From Roseovarius sp. (GTDB lineage: Bacteria; Pseudomonadota; Alphaproteobacteria; Rhodobacterales; Rhodobacteraceae): a stretch of DNA of 64,000 bases. Shown here in pieces: positions 8,267 to 18,191 of the stretch; within the stretch, counting starts at the first letter, position 1, and every line of letters starts with the position of its first letter. The stretch is taken from the NCBI GenBank assembly GCA_029212365.1, contig JARGOC010000003.1:124001-188000 (forward strand), read 5' to 3'. The translations under genes and the position numbers were made by a program. The notes beneath the pieces are model-generated. The model worked only from the letters and a program-made list of their open reading frames with translations. It searched no databases and was not told the DNA's origin.

Positions 8267-9679
8267 CTAGACCGCGCGCACCTGCGGCTTGCGCCATTTT
8301 GCGGCGGGTTCGATCATGAGTTCGTTCAGCGCCCAGACCAGCGCATCAACGCGATCGGGGCTGCCTTTGCCCTGAAATCCCTGTGGTGTCATGGCACACA
8401 TCTGGTCTTCCAGATCGCCCAGATCCCGCAGGTGAAACACCCGACCTTGCTCGTATAATGCCGCCACCGGCTCGGCGCGCGCGGCTTTGCCCCGGCTGGC
8501 ATGCACCGATTTCACCGGTACAAGTGGGTCAATCTGGCGGATGACCTGCGCAACCATGTCGCCCCCCTGATTGACCTCCGCCACCAGCCGCTCTGCGCCA
8601 AATTTCTCCATGGCGCGGATCGCGGCACTGGCCCAGGCCGTGGGCGATGCCGCCCCAATGCTTTCGTCGGCCAGCACATAGGCCCGCCAATCCTGCACCG
8701 GCCCGCGGGTCACCGCACCCGCCACCACAATGCCGCACTCATCCGAGCTGGCCTTGCCTGTCACAGGTGGGTCCACCGCCACGATGATCCGGTCCAGTTC
8801 AGGGGGGGCCTCAACGCGCGCCGCCTCCAGCATGGGCATGCTCCACAACGCGCCCTCGGTGTCCTCCAGCAAAATGCCGTCCAACTCCTGACGCCCCAAT
8901 CGCGTGCCCGCATATCGTGCGCGCACCTCATCCAGAAACGAACTGGCCAGATTGGCACGGTTGGCCTCAGTGGGGGCGGTGGTGACAACGGTCGTGTCCA
9001 GCTCCAGCAATTCCTTCAGCACATTCACGTTGCGCGGGGTGGTGGTGATGCAGACTTGCGGCAACTCTCCCAACCGCAGCGCAAACTGCAACATGTCCCA
9101 GGTTTCGCGTGGTTTTTTCCACTTGGCCAACTCGTCAACCCAGGCGCCATCAAACTGTGGCCCGCGCAGCCCTTCGGGGTCATGTGCAGAAAACACCTGT
9201 GCCGTGGCGCCGTTAGGCCACAACAGCCGTTTGCGGGTGGCTTGCCATACCGGGCGGCGATCCGGCGGGGAACAGGCCAAAATGCCGCTTTCGCCAAAGA
9301 CCATGACTTCGCGCACCTGATCAACGGTTTCGCCCACCAGCGCTATGCGCTGACACCGCCCTTGGTCCATTGGCATGGCCCCTTCAACCTGTGCGCGCAC
9401 CCATTCGGCACCCGCGCGGGATTTGCCAGCTCCGCGCCCGCCCATCACAACCCAGGCACGCCAATCGCCCTCGGGGGGCAACTGATGCGGATGCGCCCAG
9501 AACTCAAACAGATAGGGCAGCGCCAGCAGCTCTCCCTGGTCAAGACTTTCCAGGAAGGCTTGTTGCGTCTCGGATCCGTCGGAGGCGATCCAGGCGGCCC
9601 CCGATCTGATCCCTTGCTGCGTCGAAATCGAGGGCATAGTCGTGGACGATGCCTTTGCTGTGCTTATTACGTTTTTCAA
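8267..9679 (-). CDS. GTA large terminase subunit (RcGTA gp2-like)
   Basis: Up to 470 residues. The packaging ATPase shows a Walker A GGRGAGKS at residues 80-87, a Walker B-like DGAWVDELAKW, and a C-terminal RNase H-like nuclease domain beginning at DRIIVAVDPPVTGK. It would drive headful packaging of host DNA. The start is uncertain. A TTG at 9679 has GGAGG six bases before it but gives a 140-base overlap with the small terminase gene; the first ATG in frame is at 9637 with no ribosome site. From memory, relatives start nearer residue 25-30, so part of the N-terminus may be extra. Confidence 0.9.
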   Translation of the reverse strand: MKNVISTAKASSTTMPSISTQQGIRSGAAWIASDGSETQQAFLESLDQGELLALPYLFEFWAHPHQLPPEGDWRAWVVMGGRGAGKSRAGAEWVRAQVEGAMPMDQGRCQRIALVGETVDQVREVMVFGESGILACSPPDRRPVWQATRKRLLWPNGATAQVFSAHDPEGLRGPQFDGAWVDELAKWKKPRETWDMLQFALRLGELPQVCITTTPRNVNVLKELLELDTTVVTTAPTEANRANLASSFLDEVRARYAGTRLGRQELDGILLEDTEGALWSMPMLEAARVEAPPELDRIIVAVDPPVTGKASSDECGIVVAGAVTRGPVQDWRAYVLADESIGAASPTAWASAAIRAMEKFGAERLVAEVNQGGDMVAQVIRQIDPLVPVKSVHASRGKAARAEPVAALYEQGRVFHLRDLGDLEDQMCAMTPQGFQGKGSPDRVDALVWALNELMIEPAAKWRKPQVRAV

Positions 9680-9887
9680 GTGTGGCCTCCGCTTCTATAG
9701 CGATTTTGAGCCACTGTCGTATCTCTGCTGTGGCTTTGGTTGCGCTCGTTAGTTCTTTGAGGTCTCCATCCCGAATCCTCAGGTAAATTTGCTCCATGTC
9801 ATCGCGCATATCTGCCAGTTGGCGCTCTAGCGAAGAGATGGAAGTGCTCAGGCCCGAAGGGCCCTCATCAGTCGTGATCAAGGTCAT
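9540..9887 (-). CDS. GTA small terminase subunit (RcGTA gp1-like)
   Basis: 115 residues with a coiled-coil pattern (SISSLERQLADMRDDMEQIYLRI, then a helix to LEKRNKHSK). This is the position and general build of the GTA gp1 gene, reported in R. capsulatus to encode a divergent small terminase. It is the first gene of the cluster, and its 3' end overlaps the large terminase reading frame by about 100-140 bases depending on that start. The ribosome site before the ATG is weak. Confidence 0.75.
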   Translation of the reverse strand: MTLITTDEGPSGLSTSISSLERQLADMRDDMEQIYLRIRDGDLKELTSATKATAEIRQWLKIAIEAEATLEKRNKHSKGIVHDYALDFDAARDQIGGRLDRLRRIRDATSLPGKS

Positions 9888-10067
9888 GCGTGCGTTCTTG
9901 CCTCATGTTTGCGGGGTCGGCTCTTTCGGCCCGGCACAAAACGACGACAGACGGGGATGTGCCCGCCATCTCGTCTCCATGCCGTCCAGCATGTGGCAAT
10001 TTGTAAGTAGGAAAGCTTTGTGAGGCGCTTAATGCAGCGCACGGTGCTGCCGGGGGATGGGCCGCAA

Positions 10068-10769
10068 TCAGTTGATCTTGGCGGCCGCCAAAACCGGGCC
10101 ATGATCTGCGCCCTGCACCAGAATAATACCCGGCTGATCACCGGTCATTTTGGTGGTGATCTGCAGCGGCGCGCGCCCATCCCAGTCGCCCAGCACATCG
10201 ATGCGTGTGACGACATTGGCGTAACTCAGGCTGTGCCCGGCATTTTCGCCGCGTTTGATATCCACTGTTTGGCTAGGCTTATAGTGCACCAGCTGCACGC
10301 TGAACGACCCCAGTAACGCTTGCACCGGCGTGGCAGTCACCGACACCTGATTGCCGTCCCGGCTCACGATCAGATCCACCGCCGTATCAGCCTTGGCATG
10401 ACGTGAAATCAGCTCCTCCACATCGCGCGGGCGGTTGCCCACAACATGGTCCTCGCCGTTGATGATCATCTGCGGGGTATACACCATACGCCGGTTGCCC
10501 CTGCGGGCGTAATCACGCTGGCGCTGCGTCAATGCAGGAGAGGCAAAGCTATCCTTCCAGCCAATGTAATCCCAATAATCAACATGCATCGCCAAGGCGA
10601 TGACATCGTCCCGCTTGGCCAATTTGTGCAAATAGGCATCGGCCGGGGGGCAACTGGAACACCCCTGCGATGTGAACAGCTCTACCACCACCGGGTGGTC
10701 CCCTGCATGTGCAGCCATCGGCAACGCCAGAAAAATGACTGCGCTCAGAAGGGATTTTAGGTTCCGCAT
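10068..10769 (-). CDS. Secreted DUF1223 protein with a thioredoxin-like CxxC
   Basis: 233 residues from the ATG that gives a clean signal peptide (MRNLKSLLSAVIFLALPMAA, cleavage after AHA); the open frame extends further but without a sensible N-terminus. The mature part begins with VVVELFTSQGCSSCPPAD, holding a CxxC at residues 37 and 40, the mark of DUF1223. The family is predicted to have a thioredoxin-like fold; its substrate is unknown. It lies on the same strand as the GTA cluster, 180 bases upstream of gp1, and is divergent from acnA. The link to the GTA may be positional only. Confidence 0.85.
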   Translation of the reverse strand: MRNLKSLLSAVIFLALPMAAHAGDHPVVVELFTSQGCSSCPPADAYLHKLAKRDDVIALAMHVDYWDYIGWKDSFASPALTQRQRDYARRGNRRMVYTPQMIINGEDHVVGNRPRDVEELISRHAKADTAVDLIVSRDGNQVSVTATPVQALLGSFSVQLVHYKPSQTVDIKRGENAGHSLSYANVVTRIDVLGDWDGRAPLQITTKMTGDQPGIILVQGADHGPVLAAAKIN

Positions 10770-10883
10770 GTCCAATGGTCCTGTTGATTCTGGTATCGTG
10801 CCGACATGAATGTATGCAAAGCATGGTCTCAACACCAATCAAGGTTTCGAGAGGGATTGGACAAGCTCTGTAATCTTTCGCAA

Positions 10884-10903
10884 TTGTGTGCAATAGTATA
10901 CAA
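10884..10903. promoter_or_regulatory. Imperfect 20-bp palindrome in the acnA / DUF1223 divergent region
   Basis: The 20 bases TTGTGTGCAATAGTATACAA match their own reverse complement at 14 of 20 positions, with outer half-sites TTGTGTGC and GTATACAA. It sits about 110 bases before acnA and about 115 before the DUF1223 start. The GTATAC half-site resembles the palindrome beside the GntR gene at 58.4 kb, so a GntR-type regulator is possible. This is inference from shape only. Confidence 0.28.
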
Positions 10904-11015
10904 ATAATCAACCACCCCCCTTGATCGTCTTCGCCAAATCGGTCAGAACGCGCAGTTAAAGGCCCACGCCCCTGTCACCAGAGGCCAGATCACGTCTTTC
11001 AAAAGGATTGCTTCA

Positions 11016-13703
<2,688 letters not shown>

Positions 13704-13724
13704 CGCCGACGAACTGAAACATCA

Positions 13725-13759
13725 AACGGCCCCCGTTCATCCGGGGGCCGTTATTGTTT
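13725..13759 (+). terminator. Intrinsic terminator of acnA
   Basis: A perfect 11-bp stem (AACGGCCCCCG / CGGGGGCCGTT, arms 13725-13735 and 13742-13752) with a 6-base loop, followed by TTATTGTTT. It starts 22 bases after the acnA stop. Confidence 0.9.
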
Positions 13760-14163
13760 GCTCGAGAGCCAAGGCAGAATGTCGGCTTTGAGCCCAAAGC
13801 TGACCTTACATTTGGAACACCCAGCCGGTGAACAGCCGCTTTAGCGGCCCGGCCATCGTCAGCCCCTCCCTTGGGCTGGCGATATGTCTGAGCTAGGTGC
13901 TTCTTTCGGCCTGATGGATGTGTTTTGCGGGCATAAAGCACTCCAGAATACCTGTTGGATCGCCACCCCAGGGGCTGACGTTGACCTTCTGTTGCCAGGT
14001 CTATGCAAATGACCGCTTTGTCCACACAGCAGACATTCGCGTCTCCTACACCAGAAAATTCCTGCCCATAACATGACTGTGATCAATATCGCGCAGTGTG
14101 CCCACTTCAATTCGCAGCAATGCATCCCATTTTGAATAGACGTCACAAAAAAGGGCAGTCCAC
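13760..14163. other. Noncoding region between acnA and ccmG; possible degraded repeat
   Basis: About 400 bases without a convincing gene. Reading frames here lack ribosome sites and sensible composition. A near-palindrome GCTTTGAGCCCAAAGC lies at 13785-13800, inside a stretch (about 13770-13910) that resembles a kind of dispersed intergenic sequence I associate with marine Rhodobacterales; this is a recollection, not a search result. Confidence 0.3.
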
Positions 14164-14298
14164 ATGCGCCGCGTACTCATCATCGTTCAGGCAGGTATAC
14201 TTTCACTTCTCGCCGTTGTCGGCGCTCACAGCGAAACAGATGCATCACACGCCTGCCCCTTGCCATCGGTTCAAACTGACACGCAGTGCCAAAACTGA
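14164..14298 (+). CDS. Candidate 44-residue secreted peptide
   Basis: A short frame with a convincing export signal: MRRVLIIVQAGILSLLAVVG, followed by a short polar mature part ending TDTQCQN, with cysteines at residues 31 and 42. AAAGGG lies about 8 bases before the ATG. If cleaved near residue 22 the mature peptide would be about 22 residues and could form one disulfide. It is convergent with ccmG. Function unknown; it may also be a chance frame. Confidence 0.35.
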   Translation: MRRVLIIVQAGILSLLAVVGAHSETDASHACPLPSVQTDTQCQN

Positions 14299-14364
14299 CG
14301 TTGGGACTGATGCTTGCCTTGGCCGTTTGGTCGGCAGGTCCAAAATCCACGGCATATGCACGTT

Positions 14365-14904
14365 TCAGTTGGCGCTTGCCGCCTCAATCGCCGGGCGAAT
14401 TGTACTTTCAAGGATACGGCTTGTGATCGGTCCGGCAAAGCGCAGAATGATCTTGCCGTCACCGTCAATCACATAGGTTTCGGGCACGCCGTACAGGCCC
14501 CAGTTCAGCGCCATGCGCCCGGTCTCGTCCGCACCAAGGGCGGCATAGGGATTTCCCAGTTCATTCAAGAAATTCAGCGCCTTGGCAGGGTCATCTTTGT
14601 AGTTCACACCATAAATGGTGATGCCTTCCTCGGCCATCGCCTGCAAATTGGGATGCTCCACCCGGCAAGGCGCACACCAACTGGCCCAAAAGTTCACCAA
14701 CTTTACGCCACCTGTTCGCAAGGCCTTGTCTTCAAACAGATTTTCCTGCCCCAACTGAGCCAGCTGAACCCCCGGCGCGGCTCTCCCCTCCAATGCTGAG
14801 GGCAGCTCATCAGGGTTATCGCGCTGCATTCCGACAAAGAACAACACCGCAAGCCCTAAAAATATCAATGGTGGCATCACCATCAAAGGTGAGATTTTAG
14901 CCAT
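14365..14904 (-). CDS. ccmG: Cytochrome c maturation thiol:disulfide protein CcmG/DsbE
   Basis: 179 residues: an N-terminal membrane anchor (about 6-25) and a periplasmic thioredoxin domain with the active-site motif WCAPC, cysteines at residues 77 and 80, and the family's VNYKDDP and GVPETYVIDGDG segments. It keeps apocytochrome c cysteines reduced for heme ligation. The ATG lies inside the ccmD 3' end (8-base overlap). It is the last gene of the long yajC-to-ccmG series. Confidence 0.95.
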   Translation of the reverse strand: MAKISPLMVMPPLIFLGLAVLFFVGMQRDNPDELPSALEGRAAPGVQLAQLGQENLFEDKALRTGGVKLVNFWASWCAPCRVEHPNLQAMAEEGITIYGVNYKDDPAKALNFLNELGNPYAALGADETGRMALNWGLYGVPETYVIDGDGKIILRFAGPITSRILESTIRPAIEAASAN

Positions 14905-15052
14905 CAGATTTCACTTTCTTATCAATCGCTTCGAGTTGTTTCTTTACCCTGGATGAGCGGATCACACTGACCAGCACCAGCCCCAGGATCAGCGCCAGCG
15001 ACACCGCGTAAGCCGCCAAAACCGTATCAGCGTATTTTCCTAGATCTGGCAT
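14897..15052 (-). CDS. ccmD: Heme exporter protein CcmD
   Basis: A 51-residue frame, read by hand: it starts MPDLGKYADTVLAAYAVSLA, continues with one membrane helix (LILGLVLVSVI) and a basic cytosolic tail (RSSRVKKQLEAIDKKVKSDG). This is the standard layout of CcmD, which helps release holo-CcmE from the CcmABC complex. Its ATG overlaps the ccmC stop (ATGA) and its end overlaps ccmG by 8 bases, exactly the place where ccmD is expected. Confidence 0.93.
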   Translation of the reverse strand: MPDLGKYADTVLAAYAVSLALILGLVLVSVIRSSRVKKQLEAIDKKVKSDG

Positions 15053-15798
15053 CAGTTCATCCTTTCCCGGGCCAACAAAGCACGGGTGCGGCGCGCGCGT
15101 ATCTCTGTGCGGGTACGCAGCAGGACCAGAGCAATGAACAACAAAACAAACCCGGCAATCGAAACCAACAACGGATGATAAAACACATCCGCCACGTTTT
15201 CCTTTTCATCAAGGCTCAGCGATGCCCCCTGATGCAGGCCCTGGTTCCAGAAATTCACCGCATAGCGGCTGAGCACCGCAAAGACCGAGCCCACGAGGCA
15301 TAGTATGCTGGTCAGGTCTGCGGCGGTGTCGTCATTCTCAATTGCGGCCCATAAGGCAATGTAACCAAAGTAAAAAAGCGTCAGGACCAGGAATGACGTT
15401 AACCTCGGATCCCAAGCCCACCAAGTGCCCCACATCGGCTGTCCCCAGATGGCACCGGTGGCCAGCGCAATCAGTGTCATCACCAGCCCCACAGGGGCCG
15501 CTGCCCGCGCCGCCAGGGCGCTGACGTGGTGGCGCCGCACGATCCAGACCAGCGAGGCCACCAGCATCATCAGCCAGGCATTGATGGCCATCAGCGCACT
15601 TGGCACATGGATATAGATGATTTTTACCGTGGCGCCTTGCCGGTAATCATCAGGCGTAAAGAAAAAGCCCCAAATCAGCCCGGTTACCAAACAGATCAGC
15701 GCCAGCGTTGCCACCCACGGCAGCACCTTGTCCGTCGTCTCGATGAACTTCTTGGGATTGGCATATGTCCAAAGTGATGTCACGCGCGGCTCTTTCAT
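15052..15798 (-). CDS. ccmC: Heme transporter subunit CcmC
   Basis: 248 residues with six predicted membrane segments and the tryptophan-rich heme-handling motif WGTWWAWDPRLTS near residue 125, flanked by conserved His in IYIHVPSA and near NQGLHQGAS. CcmC loads heme onto CcmE in the periplasm. It lies 5 bases after ccmB and overlaps ccmD by 4. Length and topology are normal. Confidence 0.96.
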   Translation of the reverse strand: MKEPRVTSLWTYANPKKFIETTDKVLPWVATLALICLVTGLIWGFFFTPDDYRQGATVKIIYIHVPSALMAINAWLMMLVASLVWIVRRHHVSALAARAAAPVGLVMTLIALATGAIWGQPMWGTWWAWDPRLTSFLVLTLFYFGYIALWAAIENDDTAADLTSILCLVGSVFAVLSRYAVNFWNQGLHQGASLSLDEKENVADVFYHPLLVSIAGFVLLFIALVLLRTRTEIRARRTRALLARERMN

Positions 15799-15803
15799 TG
15801 TTG

Positions 15804-16460
15804 CTAACGCAGATTGACCCTCAATACCGCAGCCGAGGCAAAAGGCAAAAGGGCTATGGCGCCGCAGGTGATCCCACCCAGCATCAGCATGGGGACTGTG
15901 GTTTCAAGCTCCCCCATGCCACGGCGCGCCACTTCAGCGCCAAAAATCAGCGTGGGCACATAAAGCGGCAACACCAACAGGCTCAACAGCAGCCCGCCGC
16001 GTTTCAGGCCCACTGTTAGCGCAGCCCCGAATGTGCCAATCACACTCAGCGCCGGGGTGCCTAGCAATAATGACAGGATCAGCGGTTCATACCCTTCGGA
16101 TGGCATATTCAGTAAAACAGCCAACACCGGGGCGGCCAGCACCAGCGGCAATCCGGTGGTCAGCCAATGTGCCAATGCCTTGAGCGAAACAACGGCCTCC
16201 AATGGCAGCGGCGACACCGCCAGCAAATCAAGGCTGCCATCCTCCCAATCCAGGGCCAAAATACGATCCAGCGATAACAGACAGGCCAGCAAAGCCCCCA
16301 GCCACAACACGCCCGGCGCGATGGTGGACAAAAGGCTGCTGTGTGGGCCAACAGCAAATGGCACAAGCACCACAACGATCAAAAAGAACGCAAGGCCCAA
16401 GCCAAATCCGCCTCCGGCCCGTATGGCCAGGCGCAAATCGCGGATCAATAGGGCAATCAC
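15804..16460 (-). CDS. ccmB: Heme ABC exporter permease CcmB
   Basis: 218 residues, six hydrophobic segments and the CcmB pattern [20 protein letters not shown] near residue 75. It forms the membrane part of the CcmAB ATPase, which frees heme-loaded CcmE. The ATG overlaps the ccmA stop by 4 bases. Confidence 0.95.
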   Translation of the reverse strand: MIALLIRDLRLAIRAGGGFGLGLAFFLIVVVLVPFAVGPHSSLLSTIAPGVLWLGALLACLLSLDRILALDWEDGSLDLLAVSPLPLEAVVSLKALAHWLTTGLPLVLAAPVLAVLLNMPSEGYEPLILSLLLGTPALSVIGTFGAALTVGLKRGGLLLSLLVLPLYVPTLIFGAEVARRGMGELETTVPMLMLGGITCGAIALLPFASAAVLRVNLR

Positions 16461-17074
16461 AAGAAAGCCTCGTCAAAGGCGTCAGCGGCCATGGTTGTGG
16501 CCCGGTATGGGGCCAGGTCCAGAACCTGGGCTTCGGCAAGCCCAAGGTCGATATGCGTGGCCATCAGGGCAGACCCTCCACCCGACAGATGCATGCGGAT
16601 GGCGCTTGCAAACATGTGCACGGCCTCACCGTCCAGTGACACCGTTGGTTCGTCCATGATCCACATCTGTCGCCCCGTGACCAACAAACGCGCCAGTCCC
16701 AACCGGCGCTTTTGCCCGGCAGATAGTAAACCTGCCGGGCGATCGGCCAGCGCCGTTAACTGATAGGCTTCCAACGCCGCCGAAATATCTGATTTACCAA
16801 AGATTTGCGCCCAAAAGCTCAGGTTCTCTGCCACACTCAAAACTGATTTGATGCCATCCGCATGGGCGACATAGGCAAGGCAATCAGCATCGGTGTGGAC
16901 TTGCCCGAACAGCACAGGTTGCAGCCCCGCCACGCAGCGCAACAGCGTGGTTTTACCAATGCCATTCGGACCGCGCAGCACCAGGGCCTGGCCGGGTTGC
17001 ACATCAAAGCTCACGCCTTGCAGAACCGGCACGCCACCGCGCGCAATGGCCATATCCCTGACAATCAGGCTCAT
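16457..17074 (-). CDS. ccmA: Heme ABC exporter ATP-binding protein CcmA
   Basis: 205 residues, a complete ABC ATPase: Walker A GPNGIGKT at 35-42, signature [16 protein letters not shown], Walker [13 protein letters not shown] and the H-loop MATHIDLG. It partners CcmB at the inner membrane during cytochrome c maturation. It overlaps ccmB and the Mth938 gene by 4 bases each, so the genes are probably translated together. Confidence 0.95.
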   Translation of the reverse strand: MSLIVRDMAIARGGVPVLQGVSFDVQPGQALVLRGPNGIGKTTLLRCVAGLQPVLFGQVHTDADCLAYVAHADGIKSVLSVAENLSFWAQIFGKSDISAALEAYQLTALADRPAGLLSAGQKRRLGLARLLVTGRQMWIMDEPTVSLDGEAVHMFASAIRMHLSGGGSALMATHIDLGLAEAQVLDLAPYRATTMAADAFDEAFL

Positions 17075-17430
17075 GTTTCAACCGGGATCAAGGCCGCCGC
17101 CACGCGCCGCCCCTCTGACAGCAACACATTGTACGTACGCGCCGCAGCCGGAGAGTTCATGGCCTCCACGCCCAATCCGGCCTCTTCCAGCGCCTCGCGC
17201 AGGGGGGCGGGCACATGGGCCGTTTCCGCGCCCGTGCCGATAAACAACACATCCACAGTGCCCACCAGTGCGGTCAGGCTGCTCACGTCGCCGTAGCCGC
17301 CCCAACTGCGCGCGCCCTCAGTGGTCACACAAATCGGGCCGCTCAGAACCTGCCCCGCAATGCGGAAAAACCCGGGGCCATAGCCATCAATTGGGGTGGC
17401 ACCGTCAAATCTGATCTCATTCAGCTGCAT
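17071..17430 (-). CDS. Mth938-domain (DUF498) protein, NDUFAF3-like
   Basis: 119 residues from the ATG preceded by AAGGGGAAAC; a longer frame runs into the gene upstream. It has the Mth938/DUF498 fold signature ([21 protein letters not shown], then LFIGTGAE and [20 protein letters not shown]). The human relative NDUFAF3 helps assemble respiratory complex I. Bacterial relatives are known to sit next to sec and ccm genes, as here, which suggests a part in membrane-complex assembly. The exact role in bacteria is not established. Confidence 0.88.
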   Translation of the reverse strand: MQLNEIRFDGATPIDGYGPGFFRIAGQVLSGPICVTTEGARSWGGYGDVSSLTALVGTVDVLFIGTGAETAHVPAPLREALEEAGLGVEAMNSPAAARTYNVLLSEGRRVAAALIPVET

Positions 17431-17438
17431 GTTTCCCC

Positions 17439-18191
17439 TTAATTCCAGATCGGCAAACCGCTGACCAGAGCCAGCGTAATCACGACGTAGGTTGCCCAAC
17501 GATAGGCCTGTTCGTAAGTGGGATCAAACAGCGCCTGCCCGATCAATGTTGTGATGAAATAGGGCACGCCCAATACCGCCGCGAGACTGATGATTTCCAG
17601 CCCCAAATGGCCCGACAGCGCCAAATTGACGACCAAGACCAGATCCAGAAGGGCCAGAAACAGAATTGTATTGGCCCTGACCGAGGCTGCAGCCGAGTGG
17701 CCCGCCAAGTAGAACATGATGACAATCGGCCCGGTCAGCCCGGTCAATCCGCCAATCAGGCCTGCAGCGCCACCAATGGCCAACAGCCCCAAAGGCGCAA
17801 CATGGCGCGCAAACCGCCAGCCTGCAATCAGTGAGGCCAGCGTCACACCAGCAATGGCCGTCACCAACCAGCGGATCACCTCGCGTTCGACCAGACCCAG
17901 CAGCCACAGGCCCAGCGGCACTGTGATCAACGCCGCGATGGCCAAAATGCTGACTTCGCGCTTGTGGGCCAGCCCCCAGGCACGGGGCAACAGGGCACTC
18001 GTGCTGAACACACCAGTCAGCGTCATCAGCGCAATCACCTGCTGAGGCATCAGAAAAATACCCGCCACAGGCACAAAGATCAGCGCCGTGCCAAAGCCGG
18101 TGAACCCGCGTATAATTCCGGCCACAGAAATGGTCGCCAGCAGCCAGATCAGCCCCGGCGTTGCCAGAACCTGACCCAGAATATCAGGCAT
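17439..18191 (-). CDS. TauE/SafE (TSUP) family membrane permease
   Basis: 250 residues with about eight membrane segments and the two family repeats (GIIRGFTGFGTALIFVPVAG near 25 and GLIGGLTGLTGPIVIMFYLAG near 145). The family exports or imports organic and inorganic sulfur compounds such as sulfite or sulfoacetate. The ATG overlaps the secDF stop by 8 bases. The substrate cannot be read from the sequence. Confidence 0.88.
   Translation of the reverse strand: MPDILGQVLATPGLIWLLATISVAGIIRGFTGFGTALIFVPVAGIFLMPQQVIALMTLTGVFSTSALLPRAWGLAHKREVSILAIAALITVPLGLWLLGLVEREVIRWLVTAIAGVTLASLIAGWRFARHVAPLGLLAIGGAAGLIGGLTGLTGPIVIMFYLAGHSAAASVRANTILFLALLDLVLVVNLALSGHLGLEIISLAAVLGVPYFITTLIGQALFDPTYEQAYRWATYVVITLALVSGLPIWN

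Noticed and set aside
9884..10141. Minus-strand frame between gp1 and the DUF1223 gene
   Set aside because: Overlaps the 3' end of the DUF1223 gene in another frame, has no ribosome site and an odd Trp/Cys/Arg-rich composition.
13859..14146. 95-codon minus-strand frame in the acnA-ccmG gap
   Set aside because: No ribosome site, no signal or domain, Cys/Trp-rich chance composition.
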